Below are positions 42,205 to 50,046 of a DNA stretch of 64,000 bases, one piece after another. Under the pieces are notes generated by a model. It saw only the letters and a program-made list of their open reading frames with translations, had not been told where the DNA came from and searched no databases. The position numbers and the translations under genes are program-made. This stretch comes from Micromonospora ureilytica. Its GTDB lineage: Bacteria > Actinomycetota > Actinomycetes > Mycobacteriales > Micromonosporaceae. The stretch's first letter is position 1, and each line of letters begins with the position of its first letter. Location of the stretch: contig NZ_JADOTX010000001.1 of assembly GCF_015751765.1 (NCBI RefSeq), positions 1,178,001 to 1,242,000 on the forward strand. Direction: 5' to 3'.

Positions 42205-42216
42205 CTAGGTAACTAG
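42205..42216. promoter_or_regulatory. Palindromic operator before the YtrA-type regulator
   Basis: CTAG-GTAA-CTAG at 42205-42216 sits 17 bases before the GTG at 42234, within TTGTGCTAGGTAACTAGTGG. Position and symmetry fit an autoregulatory site for the adjacent GntR protein. CTAG is rare in GC-rich DNA, so the pair is noteworthy. Confidence 0.55.
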
Positions 42217-42233
42217 TGGAATGGGGTGGCGAG

Positions 42234-42623
42234 GTGATCGAGTTTCACCTGGACTCACGGTCCGGGGTTGCGCCGTACATGCAGCTCATCCGACAGGTAC
42301 GGCACGCACTCCGGCTCGGGGTCCTGAACGAAGGCGACAAGCTGCCCACCGTCAAGGAGGTGGTGGCCCGGGTCGCCATCAACCCGAACACGGTGTCCAA
42401 GGCATACCGCGAACTGGAGTACGAGGGTCTGGTCACGGCACGGCCGGGACTGGGCACGTTCGTCACCCGCACGCTGGGCGGCGACTCGCTGAGCAAGCAC
42501 GAGCCGCTGCGGCAGGACCTGGCGCGCTGGCTGACCGAGGCTCGGGAGGCGGGCCTGGACGACGAGAGCATCGAGGCGCTCTTCCTCAGCAGCTTTCGGG
42601 CTTTTTCGGAGGCCCGAGCATGA
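42234..42623 (+). CDS. GntR-family regulator, YtrA subfamily
   Basis: A 129-residue regulator. The winged helix is at about residues 8-75 (YMQLIRQVRHALRLGVLNEG, PTVKEVVARVAINPNTVSKA, then LVTARPGLGTFV), followed by a short YtrA-type helical tail. YtrA regulators control adjacent ABC transporters, and here the ATPase gene overlaps the stop (ATGA). GTG 42234 is chosen as the usual family start (IEFHLDSRSG) with GGGG 7 bases upstream; GTG 42216 would add 6 residues and would overlap the palindrome. Confidence 0.92.
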   Translation: MIEFHLDSRSGVAPYMQLIRQVRHALRLGVLNEGDKLPTVKEVVARVAINPNTVSKAYRELEYEGLVTARPGLGTFVTRTLGGDSLSKHEPLRQDLARWLTEAREAGLDDESIEALFLSSFRAFSEARA

Positions 42624-43501
42624 CTAGCGCCCTGATCGCGGACGGTCTGACCAAACGGTACGGGCGGCGTTCCGCACTGAAGGACTGCACTCTGGACATC
42701 CCGGCCGGCCACGTCGTGGGCCTGGTCGGGCCGAACGGCGCCGGCAAGTCCACGTTGCTGCAACTGGCCTGTGGGCTGCTCGATCCGACCGCGGGGCGGA
42801 TCGAGGTGCTCGGCGCGCGGCCGGTCAGCGGGTCGCCGCAGGTCGGGTTCGTCGCGCAGGACACCCCGGTCTACGCCGGCCTGACCGTCGCGGACCACCT
42901 GCGGATGGGCGCGCACCTCAACCCGTCCTGGGACGGTGCGCTCGCCGAGCGGCGGATCGCCCAGGTCGGCCTGGACCCGGCACAGAAGGCGGGCAAGCTC
43001 TCCGGCGGCCAGCGCGCCCAGCTGGCCCTGACCGTCGCCGCGGCGAAGCGGCCCAATCTGCTGCTGCTCGACGAGCCGGTGGCGGCACTCGACCCGCTCG
43101 CCCGGCGCAATTTCCTGCAGGGGCTGATGGAGTTGACGGCCGAGCAGGGCATGAGTGTCGTGATGTCCTCGCACCTGGTGGCCGACCTGGAGCGGGTCTG
43201 CGACCACCTGATCGTGCTGGTCGCCTCGCGGGTGCGGGTGGCCGGTGACGTGGACGATCTGCTGGCCACCCACCACCGCCTGGTCGGGCAGCGGCGCGAC
43301 ACCGCCGACCTGGGCGCCGGGCGGGCCTTGGTCGAGCAGAGCCACACCGACGTGCAGTCGACCCTGGTGGTGCGCAGCACCGCGCCGATCGTCGACCCGT
43401 CCTGGCAGGTCGACCGGCTGGACCTGGAGGACATTGTGCTGGCGTACATGAGCGGAGCCACCGGCGACGGGCCGGAACGGGTTCTGGAGGGACAGCGATG
43501 A
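42620..43501 (+). CDS. ABC transporter ATP-binding protein
   Basis: A 293-residue ATPase. Walker A GPNGAGKST (37-45), Q-loop FVAQDTP, signature KLSGGQRAQLAL, Walker B NLLLLDEPVAALDPLARR and H-loop SSHL are all present. The C-terminal 70 residues are a regulatory extension. It pairs with the permease downstream, which starts within its stop codon. The YtrA-type regulator in front suggests induction by cell-envelope or antibiotic stress, as for other YtrA operons. The exported compound is unknown. Confidence 0.93.
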   Translation: MTSALIADGLTKRYGRRSALKDCTLDIPAGHVVGLVGPNGAGKSTLLQLACGLLDPTAGRIEVLGARPVSGSPQVGFVAQDTPVYAGLTVADHLRMGAHLNPSWDGALAERRIAQVGLDPAQKAGKLSGGQRAQLALTVAAAKRPNLLLLDEPVAALDPLARRNFLQGLMELTAEQGMSVVMSSHLVADLERVCDHLIVLVASRVRVAGDVDDLLATHHRLVGQRRDTADLGAGRALVEQSHTDVQSTLVVRSTAPIVDPSWQVDRLDLEDIVLAYMSGATGDGPERVLEGQR

Positions 43502-44514
43502 TCTGGATGACCTGGCGGCAGTTCCGCACCCCGACCCTGGCCACCGGTGGCCTGCTGCTGGTGGTCCTGGGTGGTCTGGCGCTGACCTGGGCGGAGGTGA
43601 CCGAGCTGGCCACGCAGACCGGATACACCGGCTGCCAGGGCGATGCCTGCCTCGCCGCCGGCGAAGCGTTCCTCCAAGCGCTGCAACCAAAATGGGCGAA
43701 CGAGTTCCACATCGCCGCCATCGCGGCCCTGTACCTGCTGCCCGCCCTGGTGGGCATCTTCTGGGGCGCGCCGCTGGTGGCCCGGGAGCTCGAGTCCGGC
43801 ACGTACCGCATGGTCTTCAGCCAGTCCGTCAGCCGTGTCCGCTGGCTGCTGGTCAAGCTGGCGGTCGGCGCTGGGGCCGCAGCGCTCGGCGCCGGCCTGC
43901 TCAGCCTGATGCTCACCAGATGGGCGCAATCGATCGACGGGGCCTCGGCGGACCGGATGAACCCGCTGGTGTTCGCGGCCCGGGGGATCGTCCCGATTGG
44001 CTACGCGACGCTGGCCTTCGTGGTGGGTGTCTTCACCGGGCTGGTGCTGCGGCGGACCCTCGCCGCGATGGCGGTGACCCTGCTGGTGGTGGTCGGCCTC
44101 CAGATCGCCGCGCCGTTCGTGGTGCGCCCCTGGCTGGCTCAGCCGGTCACCACCGTCACCCCTCTGACGTTCGACGGCGACTTCGGGATCTCGATGAACC
44201 CCGACACCGGGCACATGACGGTCCACGTCGAGCCCGAGCGCAGGGGTGACTGGGTCGTGTCGAGCACCACGATCACCTCGACCGGAGCGGAGTTCAGTGG
44301 TCCGGCCGATATGACCCAGTGCGGTCCGCGGGCGTCCGGTGGGCGCGAGGCGTGCCAGAGATGGCTGGGGCAGCAGAACCTCAGCCTGAAGGTGAGCTAC
44401 GTGTCCGGCTCGAAGTTCTGGGGCCTGCAGTGGCGGGAGTTCGGCGTGCTGTTCGCAGTGGCCGTCGTGCTGTCCCTGCTCTCCCTCTGGTGGGTCCGCC
44501 GCCGACTGGTCTGA
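43498..44514 (+). CDS. ABC-2-like transporter permease
   Basis: A 338-residue membrane protein with six predicted helices and a large outward loop (about residues 215-300) containing a cysteine pair. It starts MIWMTWRQFR, typical of actinobacterial ABC-2 permeases linked to YtrA regulators, and ends with a basic cytoplasmic tail. Blocks include GIFWGAPLVARELESGTYRM, the conserved motif of this permease type. Its ATG overlaps the ATPase stop. A strong hairpin follows its stop. Confidence 0.9.
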   Translation: MIWMTWRQFRTPTLATGGLLLVVLGGLALTWAEVTELATQTGYTGCQGDACLAAGEAFLQALQPKWANEFHIAAIAALYLLPALVGIFWGAPLVARELESGTYRMVFSQSVSRVRWLLVKLAVGAGAAALGAGLLSLMLTRWAQSIDGASADRMNPLVFAARGIVPIGYATLAFVVGVFTGLVLRRTLAAMAVTLLVVVGLQIAAPFVVRPWLAQPVTTVTPLTFDGDFGISMNPDTGHMTVHVEPERRGDWVVSSTTITSTGAEFSGPADMTQCGPRASGGREACQRWLGQQNLSLKVSYVSGSKFWGLQWREFGVLFAVAVVLSLLSLWWVRRRLV

Positions 44515-44521
44515 TGGCACA

Positions 44522-44558
44522 GCCGGTGGGGGCGGGCAGAGCGCCTGCCCCCACCGGC
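44522..44558. terminator. Bidirectional hairpin terminator
   Basis: GCCGGTGGGGGC (44522-44533) pairs with GCCCCCACCGGC (44547-44558) over a 13-base loop. It lies between the convergent ABC permease (stop 44514) and phosphotransferase (stop 44582). Confidence 0.8.
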
Positions 44559-44581
44559 AGGACGACGGGCCGCGGCAGGCG

Positions 44582-45559
44582 TCAGATTGCGGCGAGTGCC
44601 TTGCTGATGTTCCACTCGGCCAGGTCGAGCATCCATCGTCGATTCGGGAAGTCGGTGTCCGCGATGCGCAGCGGACCCTCGATCAGCGACAGCACCTGCG
44701 CGTACCGGTAGAGCTCCAACCGGTTCGGGTCCAGATCGACCGGACGCAGCGCCGGATACGCCTCGCCGAAGCGCATCTGCAACCAGGCGTGCTCCCATTC
44801 GACGTCGAAGTACGTCAAGCCCTCGATGTCGATCATTACCGGCTCGCCGGACGGCGCGACGAGCACGTGATCCGGTCCAAGCTCACCGTGCACCAGTGCG
44901 TACTCCTGGCGTGGCGCCACCCGGTCACGGAGATGATGAAGGTGGGCGGCGATCCGGTGATGCGCATAAGCCAGGCGCGGGGCGCGGGCCGCTGCTGCGT
45001 CAAGGTGGCCGAGCGCCCGGTCCATGATGATGTCCTCGGTGCGTCGAGTCTGGGACGCCTCACCCTGGGCTACCGCCGCGAGCTTGCCATAGTTCGGGCC
45101 GAAGGTGGTGTGCATGCGGCGCAGGGCGTCGCCGAGCGCCGACAGTGGCGCGGCGGACGCGGCGGGATCGCGTTCCATCAGCGCCTCCAGCCGTAGCGCG
45201 CCGGCGTCTTCCAGCAGCGCGATGTCGGCGTCGAGGTAGCGACCGTCGCGGTCGAGCATGAGCAGACGCGGTACGCGCACACCGGCGGCGGTGAGCGCCG
45301 CGTGGTTGGCCGCGAACAGTTCCGCGCCCGACGCGTCAGTGAACGGGTCGTCCGGGACCGTCGGCGACGGCGGCCAGTAATTTTCGCCTGCCGCCCATAC
45401 ATACAGAATCACGGGCTTCTGGCCGTCGAGCCCAAGCCGGTAGACGCCCTTTTTGCTGCCGCCGGTGAGCCGGTGCAGGCCGATGAGTCGGCTGTTGGAG
45501 CCGAACTGCTCCGCCACCAGGTCGTGCAACTCATCCGACTGCAGGAACGTCCGCGTCAC
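44582..45559 (-). CDS. Aminoglycoside-phosphotransferase-fold protein with altered active site
   Basis: A 325-residue kinase-like fold (APH/choline-kinase family). The catalytic loop reads HGELGPDHVL instead of HGDxxxxN, so the base Asp is Glu and the metal-binding Asn is His. The following acidic motif is MIDIEG (Asp retained). The N-terminal lobe (GLHRLTGGSKKGVYRL) is normal. It may be a small-molecule kinase with unusual chemistry or a non-catalytic binder. GTG 45559 follows GAGAGG. It lies 64 bases from the VWA protein on the same strand and may end that operon. Confidence 0.85.
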   Translation of the reverse strand: MTRTFLQSDELHDLVAEQFGSNSRLIGLHRLTGGSKKGVYRLGLDGQKPVILYVWAAGENYWPPSPTVPDDPFTDASGAELFAANHAALTAAGVRVPRLLMLDRDGRYLDADIALLEDAGALRLEALMERDPAASAAPLSALGDALRRMHTTFGPNYGKLAAVAQGEASQTRRTEDIIMDRALGHLDAAAARAPRLAYAHHRIAAHLHHLRDRVAPRQEYALVHGELGPDHVLVAPSGEPVMIDIEGLTYFDVEWEHAWLQMRFGEAYPALRPVDLDPNRLELYRYAQVLSLIEGPLRIADTDFPNRRWMLDLAEWNISKALAAI

Positions 45560-45623
45560 GGGTGCCTCTCCTCAGCTCGACCGGCCATAGCCGCTCCGGT
45601 CCGATGCCGGCCAGGGGAGAGCG

Positions 45624-47393
45624 TCAGAAGCTGCTGACCAGCTTCACGAACGCGTCGTCGATCTTGGCGGGATCGGTGGCGTCGAAGGCCTTGCCCGACG
45701 ATGCCTTGGCGATCCGGTCCAGGGTGGCGAAGTCTGAGTCCCGGTCGAAGGCGATGCAGAACACCTTCACCGGACGCTTCGGGTCCAGGGCGACCTCGGC
45801 GAGCAGCCGGGCGAGGTCGTTGTCCTTGCTGTACTCGTTCTTGCCGTCGGTCAGCACGACGATCGCATTGATCCGCTGCGGGTCGTACCGGTCGAGCAGT
45901 TCTCGGTGTGCGGCCCGGACCGTCGCGTAGAGCGCGGTGTCGCCAACGACCTGCAGGCCGGCGATCTTGTTCTTGATCCGCGTCTGGTCGAACCCGCCGA
46001 GCGGGACCTCCTCCCGGTAGGGGCTCTTCGGCTGCTGCTTGGTCTCCGAGGAGAACGACCAGAGACCCACCTGGTCTTCGGCGTTGAGCAACGCGAGACC
46101 CTTGCCCGCCGCCGCCGCGGCGACCTGGAAACGGGTACTGGTGCCGACCTTCGCCTGCATCGACCCCGAGGTGTCCAGGGTGATCAGGATGTTGGCCTTC
46201 TTGCGGAGCGTGCGCCAACCGTCCAACATCGCGCTGACCACCTCCGGGGCCGGCGGCTCGAAGTAGCTGAGCCCGCCGCTGGGCTCGGCGCCGACGCTGG
46301 CAAGCAGCTCCGCCGAGGCCCGACGCTCGTGGTCCCGGAAGCCGAGGCGGGCGAAGCTCTCCTGCTGGGCGCCCTCGGTCAGGAATTTCTGGAAGTCGGC
46401 CGCCGCCGCGCGCTGCCGCTTGTCGGCGGTGGGCAGCACCACGAACGGATGGTCCAGGTTGAACGTGCCCTCCTTGGGATGGACGGCGACCAGCGGGACG
46501 TTCGGTCGGCGGCCCCGCTCCTGCCCGTCCAGCCGAGGGCTCAACGCACCCGTGTTGTAGAGGTCCACCAGCTCCTCCTGCAGAACGATGGCACTCATGT
46601 CGTCCGTGCTGCCCGCGCTGCCGGCCAGGTCCGCCTCGGCGAGGCTGCGCAGCAGGTCCACCGAGTCGTCGCTGTAGTGCGACACGTTGGCCTCGATCCG
46701 GCGGACGAACTGGGTGACCGCGGGGTCGGCCAGATCGGAGCGGGTCAGGTCGCTGGCCCGTTTCACCGCCGCGTAGTAGGTGGCGATGGTCGCCGCCAAC
46801 CCGGAGGTGGACAGGTTCGGGTTGTCCTTGCCGAAGGTGAAACGGCCCCACTCCGGCTTGCCGAAGCCCGCCCATCCGTCCCGCCCGGAGAGGCCCAGGA
46901 TCTCCTCCCAGCCCAGCGCCCCGTGCTGGCGTACCAGCTCGGCCTTGGGCTGTGGCATCGCGATGACCAGCGGGCTGTTGGCGATCGACGGGTAGTGGTC
47001 CGGAGTCTGCAACTCCCGCCCGGCGGCTTCGTCGAGCAGCCGGAGCTGGCCGGTCCACAGGCTCGACGTCGGTAGCCAGACCTGCGGTTGCGGCAGGCCG
47101 GTGCGAGTCCAGTCGGTAGCCAGCGCCTCGGTGGCCTTGCCCGAGTTCAAGGCGCTGACGTGCACCTGGGCGCAGCCGCCGCCGTCGATCGACCTGTCGC
47201 CGCGGTTGTAGCGCTCGGCCAGGTCGGCCAGTAGCGCCGCCTTCTCGGTGGAGGAGTTGACCTGGAGGGTGATGGCGCAGCCGGCTTCACGCTGCCGGAC
47301 GAACACGAACGCCCCGGCGATGACCACCAGGCCGGCGGTGACGGCGGCGGCGTACGGCAACCACTGCCGCGTACGCGTAGCGGTTGGGGCCAT
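45624..47393 (-). CDS. Solute-binding / von Willebrand factor A fusion, membrane-anchored
   Basis: A 589-residue exported protein. One N-terminal helix (WLPYAAAVTAGLVVIAGAFVFV) is followed by a periplasmic-binding-like domain (about 38-370; ITLQVNSSTEKAALLADLAE, NSPLVIAMPQP) and a VWA domain (about 395-585). The MIDAS motif is complete (DTSGS, then T and D residues in VGDTALY and VLTDGKNE). Such proteins are thought to scaffold metal-dependent protein contacts on the surface. It follows a Ser/Thr kinase gene by 84 bases, suggesting a sensor-scaffold unit. Confidence 0.88.
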   Translation of the reverse strand: MAPTATRTRQWLPYAAAVTAGLVVIAGAFVFVRQREAGCAITLQVNSSTEKAALLADLAERYNRGDRSIDGGGCAQVHVSALNSGKATEALATDWTRTGLPQPQVWLPTSSLWTGQLRLLDEAAGRELQTPDHYPSIANSPLVIAMPQPKAELVRQHGALGWEEILGLSGRDGWAGFGKPEWGRFTFGKDNPNLSTSGLAATIATYYAAVKRASDLTRSDLADPAVTQFVRRIEANVSHYSDDSVDLLRSLAEADLAGSAGSTDDMSAIVLQEELVDLYNTGALSPRLDGQERGRRPNVPLVAVHPKEGTFNLDHPFVVLPTADKRQRAAAADFQKFLTEGAQQESFARLGFRDHERRASAELLASVGAEPSGGLSYFEPPAPEVVSAMLDGWRTLRKKANILITLDTSGSMQAKVGTSTRFQVAAAAAGKGLALLNAEDQVGLWSFSSETKQQPKSPYREEVPLGGFDQTRIKNKIAGLQVVGDTALYATVRAAHRELLDRYDPQRINAIVVLTDGKNEYSKDNDLARLLAEVALDPKRPVKVFCIAFDRDSDFATLDRIAKASSGKAFDATDPAKIDDAFVKLVSSF

Positions 47394-47477
47394 CGGGGCG
47401 TCCTCCTCGGCGGGCGGCTGGTGGCAGTCAACCTATCGATGCGGCGCCAGCCGGCGACCTCGACCCCGGTGCACCTG

Positions 47478-48770
47478 TCACCCGCGGTCGGACCGTCCCC
47501 CGACCGCCGTCGCGACCAGCAGCCGGACCAGGTAGACCACGACGAAGGCGACCGCCCCGACCGCGGTGGCCGGGCCGACCGCGCTCGACGCGACGTATCC
47601 GGCGGCGGCGCCAACCGACCCGAGGAAGAGCGCGGTCGAGATGCCCCAGGCGTCTGCGGCCTCACGACGCAGCCGCCGCGTCGCGCCGTCGCCGCCAGCA
47701 CCAGCCTCGGGCTCCGTCACCGGCAGGTGTGCCGGCTGGGTCGTCACCGGCAGGTGTGCTGGCGGGGTTGGCCGGGCCTGGGTCGGCACCGTCGGCTGGG
47801 TCGGTATCCGCGGCTGCGTCGGGCCCGGCTGCGGTGCCGTCGGCGTCACCTGGGGGAGCGGGTGGTTCGGCGTCGGCGCGCCCGCGGTCTCGTTGCCGGC
47901 CTCGAGCAGGTTCTCCCGACGTAGCGGCTCGGTGACCCTGCCGTCCTGTCGGAGCAGCCGCACCAGCACGCGCTCGGCAGCCGGTCGGTCCGCGGGATCC
48001 TTGGCCAGGCACTCCCGGATCAGCTCGTCGAGGACGGGAGGCAACGCCGGCAGGTCGGGCTGGTCGTGCAGCACCCGGTGCATCACGGCGAAGAGCGAAT
48101 CATTGCCGAAGGGCGGCCGACCACCGGCGGCGAAGGCGATCGTGGCCGCCCAGGCGAACACGTCGCAGGGCGGACCGATAGCGTCGTTGCGGAACCGCTC
48201 GGGGGCCATGTACGCGGTGGTCCCCATGACCCGGCTGGACGCTGTGTCGGTGACGCCCAAAGCGCGGGCGATGCCGAAGTCGATCACCCGAGGACCGTCC
48301 TCGCCCAGCACCACGTTGTCCGGTTTCAGATCGCAGTGCACCACGCCGGCGCTGTGGATCGCGGCGAGCGCGGTGACGGTGCCGACCGCGAGCCGGTGCA
48401 GGGCGTTACCGGTCACCGGGCCGCGCTCGCGAACGTGTCGGTGCAAAGTCAGGCCCTCGATGAACTCACTGACCACGTAGGGCCGCTCGCCGTCCACCTC
48501 GGCGAAGAGCACCTGCGCGGTGCAGAACGGAGCCACCCGGCGGGCGGCGGCGATCTCCTTGACGAACTGCGAGCGCGCCCGTGGATCACTCAGATCGACG
48601 TTGACCATCTTGACCGCGACCCGGTCACCGGCGTCGTCCTCACCGAGAAAGACGACCCCCTGCCCACCCGCGCCCAGCCGGCCGACCAGCCGATACGCGC
48701 CGGCGGTGACCGGATCGTGCGTCCAGAGCTTCGCCAACCCTGGCACCGGCGTGCCGGCCAGTCCTGACAT
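47478..48770 (-). CDS. Membrane Ser/Thr protein kinase
   Basis: A 430-residue Hanks-type kinase. Kinase domain about 22-285: Gly loop LGAGGQGVV, VAVK lysine, HCDLKPDN catalytic loop (a non-RD form with Cys before Asp), DFG (VIDFGIAR) and APE (MAPERF). All catalytic residues are present, in contrast to the pseudokinase at 16563. A Pro/Thr linker leads to two C-terminal helices (WGISTALFLGSVGAAAGYVA; VGAVAFVVVYLVRLLVATAV) with no outer sensor domain. ATG 48770 has GGAG 5 bases upstream. It probably forms an operon with the VWA protein. Confidence 0.92.
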   Translation of the reverse strand: MSGLAGTPVPGLAKLWTHDPVTAGAYRLVGRLGAGGQGVVFLGEDDAGDRVAVKMVNVDLSDPRARSQFVKEIAAARRVAPFCTAQVLFAEVDGERPYVVSEFIEGLTLHRHVRERGPVTGNALHRLAVGTVTALAAIHSAGVVHCDLKPDNVVLGEDGPRVIDFGIARALGVTDTASSRVMGTTAYMAPERFRNDAIGPPCDVFAWAATIAFAAGGRPPFGNDSLFAVMHRVLHDQPDLPALPPVLDELIRECLAKDPADRPAAERVLVRLLRQDGRVTEPLRRENLLEAGNETAGAPTPNHPLPQVTPTAPQPGPTQPRIPTQPTVPTQARPTPPAHLPVTTQPAHLPVTEPEAGAGGDGATRRLRREAADAWGISTALFLGSVGAAAGYVASSAVGPATAVGAVAFVVVYLVRLLVATAVGGRSDRG

Positions 48771-49028
48771 CCCGACTCCATCAGTGTCGTGCCCGGCCAC
48801 CGGCGGCGCAGGACACGGCCATCGTGCCATGTCCGCCGCCGGCGACCGAGGACGTTCGACAACGGGTCGGGGGTCGACGAAGACCCGTGCTCGCGTTTCG
48901 GGGCCGGTGGATTGTCGCCGGATCTCGGCCTTGCGATACCGTCAAGGGGCCCACACCGGTGTCGAGTAGGCCCCGTCCATCGGCTGCCGATGGTTCATAG
49001 GGCGCCCCACGAATCCAGGGAGATACCG

Positions 49029-49244
49029 ATGCCGGAGCCTGAGCCCGTCCAAGCCGCCGACGCGGAGGATGCCGACACCCCGACCACGGCCGAGACCGAC
49101 GAACCTTCCGTCCCCGCCAACCGGGCTGCCCGGCGTGCGAAGGGCAAGGTCGCCTCGCCTCAGCCGCACGGGAAGGGGCAGCACCTCGGCGGTCGGGGTT
49201 CGGTCCAGAGCCCGCGTCAGTACGGTAATCGGCGGAGCGGCTGA
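49029..49244 (+). CDS. Small hydrophilic conserved protein
   Basis: A 71-residue protein with an acidic N-terminal half (PEPEPVQAADAEDADT) and a basic C-terminal half (NRAARRAKGKVASPQPHGKG, then GRGSVQSPRQYGNRRSG). Such acid/basic small proteins recur in Micromonospora-like genomes; the function is unknown and nucleic-acid binding is possible. GGGAG precedes ATG 49029. It ends 27 bases before the cyclase gene. Confidence 0.75.
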   Translation: MPEPEPVQAADAEDADTPTTAETDEPSVPANRAARRAKGKVASPQPHGKGQHLGGRGSVQSPRQYGNRRSG

Positions 49245-49271
49245 CCCTCCGGCGGCGTGTACCGTCGCCGC

Positions 49272-50033
49272 ATGACGGTGCTGCAGGAGTTTGTCGCCGC
49301 TCTTTCCAGCGGCCGAATCCAGGTTGTCGACCTCACCGCTCCGCTCTCGGACCAGACCCCGATCCTGGGTCTGCCCGAGCAGTTCGGTCAGACCTGGCCG
49401 TTCCGGCTCAGCGAGATCAGCCGGTACGACGACCGCGGTCCGGCCTGGTACTGGAACAACTTCTCCACCGGTGAGCACACCGGCACCCACTTCGACGCCC
49501 CGGTGCACTGGGTCTCCGGACAGCAGGGCGCCGACGTGTCGCAGGTCCCGGTGAGCCAGTTGATCGCCCCGGCGGTGGTGATCGACCACGCCGCCGACGC
49601 GGCCGCCGACCCGGACTTCCTGCTCGAGGTCGAGCACGTCAAGGCGTGGGAGGCCGAACACGGAGCCTTGCCCACCGGTGGCTGGCTGCTCTACCGCACC
49701 GGCTGGGACGCGTACGGCGACGACCCGGAGCGGTACGCCAACGCCGGCCGTACCCCGGGCATTTCCGTCGAGTGCGCCCGCTGGCTGGCTGAGGAGTCTC
49801 CGATCCAGGGCGTCGGGGTGGAGACGGTCGGAACCGACGCGGGCGCCGCGCATTCGTTCGACCCGCCGTTCCCGTGTCACTCGTTCCTGCTCGGCCAGGA
49901 CAAGTACGGGCTGACCCAGCTCCGTAACCTGGCGCAGTTGCCGGCGACCGGCGCGGTGGTGATCGCCGGACCACTGCCGATCGTCTCCGGGTCCGGCAGC
50001 CCGTGCCGGGTCCTCGCGCTTGTCGAACGATAG
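49272..50033 (+). CDS. Cyclase-family (kynurenine formamidase-like) metal hydrolase
   Basis: A 253-residue protein of the cyclase/KynB superfamily. The metal-binding motif HxGTHxDxPxH is present as HTGTHFDAPVH. Family ends GVGVETVGTDAG and FPCHSFLLGQ are visible. Members hydrolyse formamides, cyclic imides or ring intermediates. The ThDP enzyme starting 13 bases later suggests a two-step route, for example hydrolysis followed by decarboxylation of a keto acid; this is inference. ATG 49272 is the first in the conserved region, with a weak ribosome site. Confidence 0.9.
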   Translation: MTVLQEFVAALSSGRIQVVDLTAPLSDQTPILGLPEQFGQTWPFRLSEISRYDDRGPAWYWNNFSTGEHTGTHFDAPVHWVSGQQGADVSQVPVSQLIAPAVVIDHAADAAADPDFLLEVEHVKAWEAEHGALPTGGWLLYRTGWDAYGDDPERYANAGRTPGISVECARWLAEESPIQGVGVETVGTDAGAAHSFDPPFPCHSFLLGQDKYGLTQLRNLAQLPATGAVVIAGPLPIVSGSGSPCRVLALVER

Positions 50034-50046
50034 GACCGGGCCACCG

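Noticed and set aside
47478-48770. HCD instead of HRD read as a sign of a second pseudokinase
   Set aside because: The catalytic Asp, VAVK lysine, Asn and DFG are all present; non-RD kinases are active.
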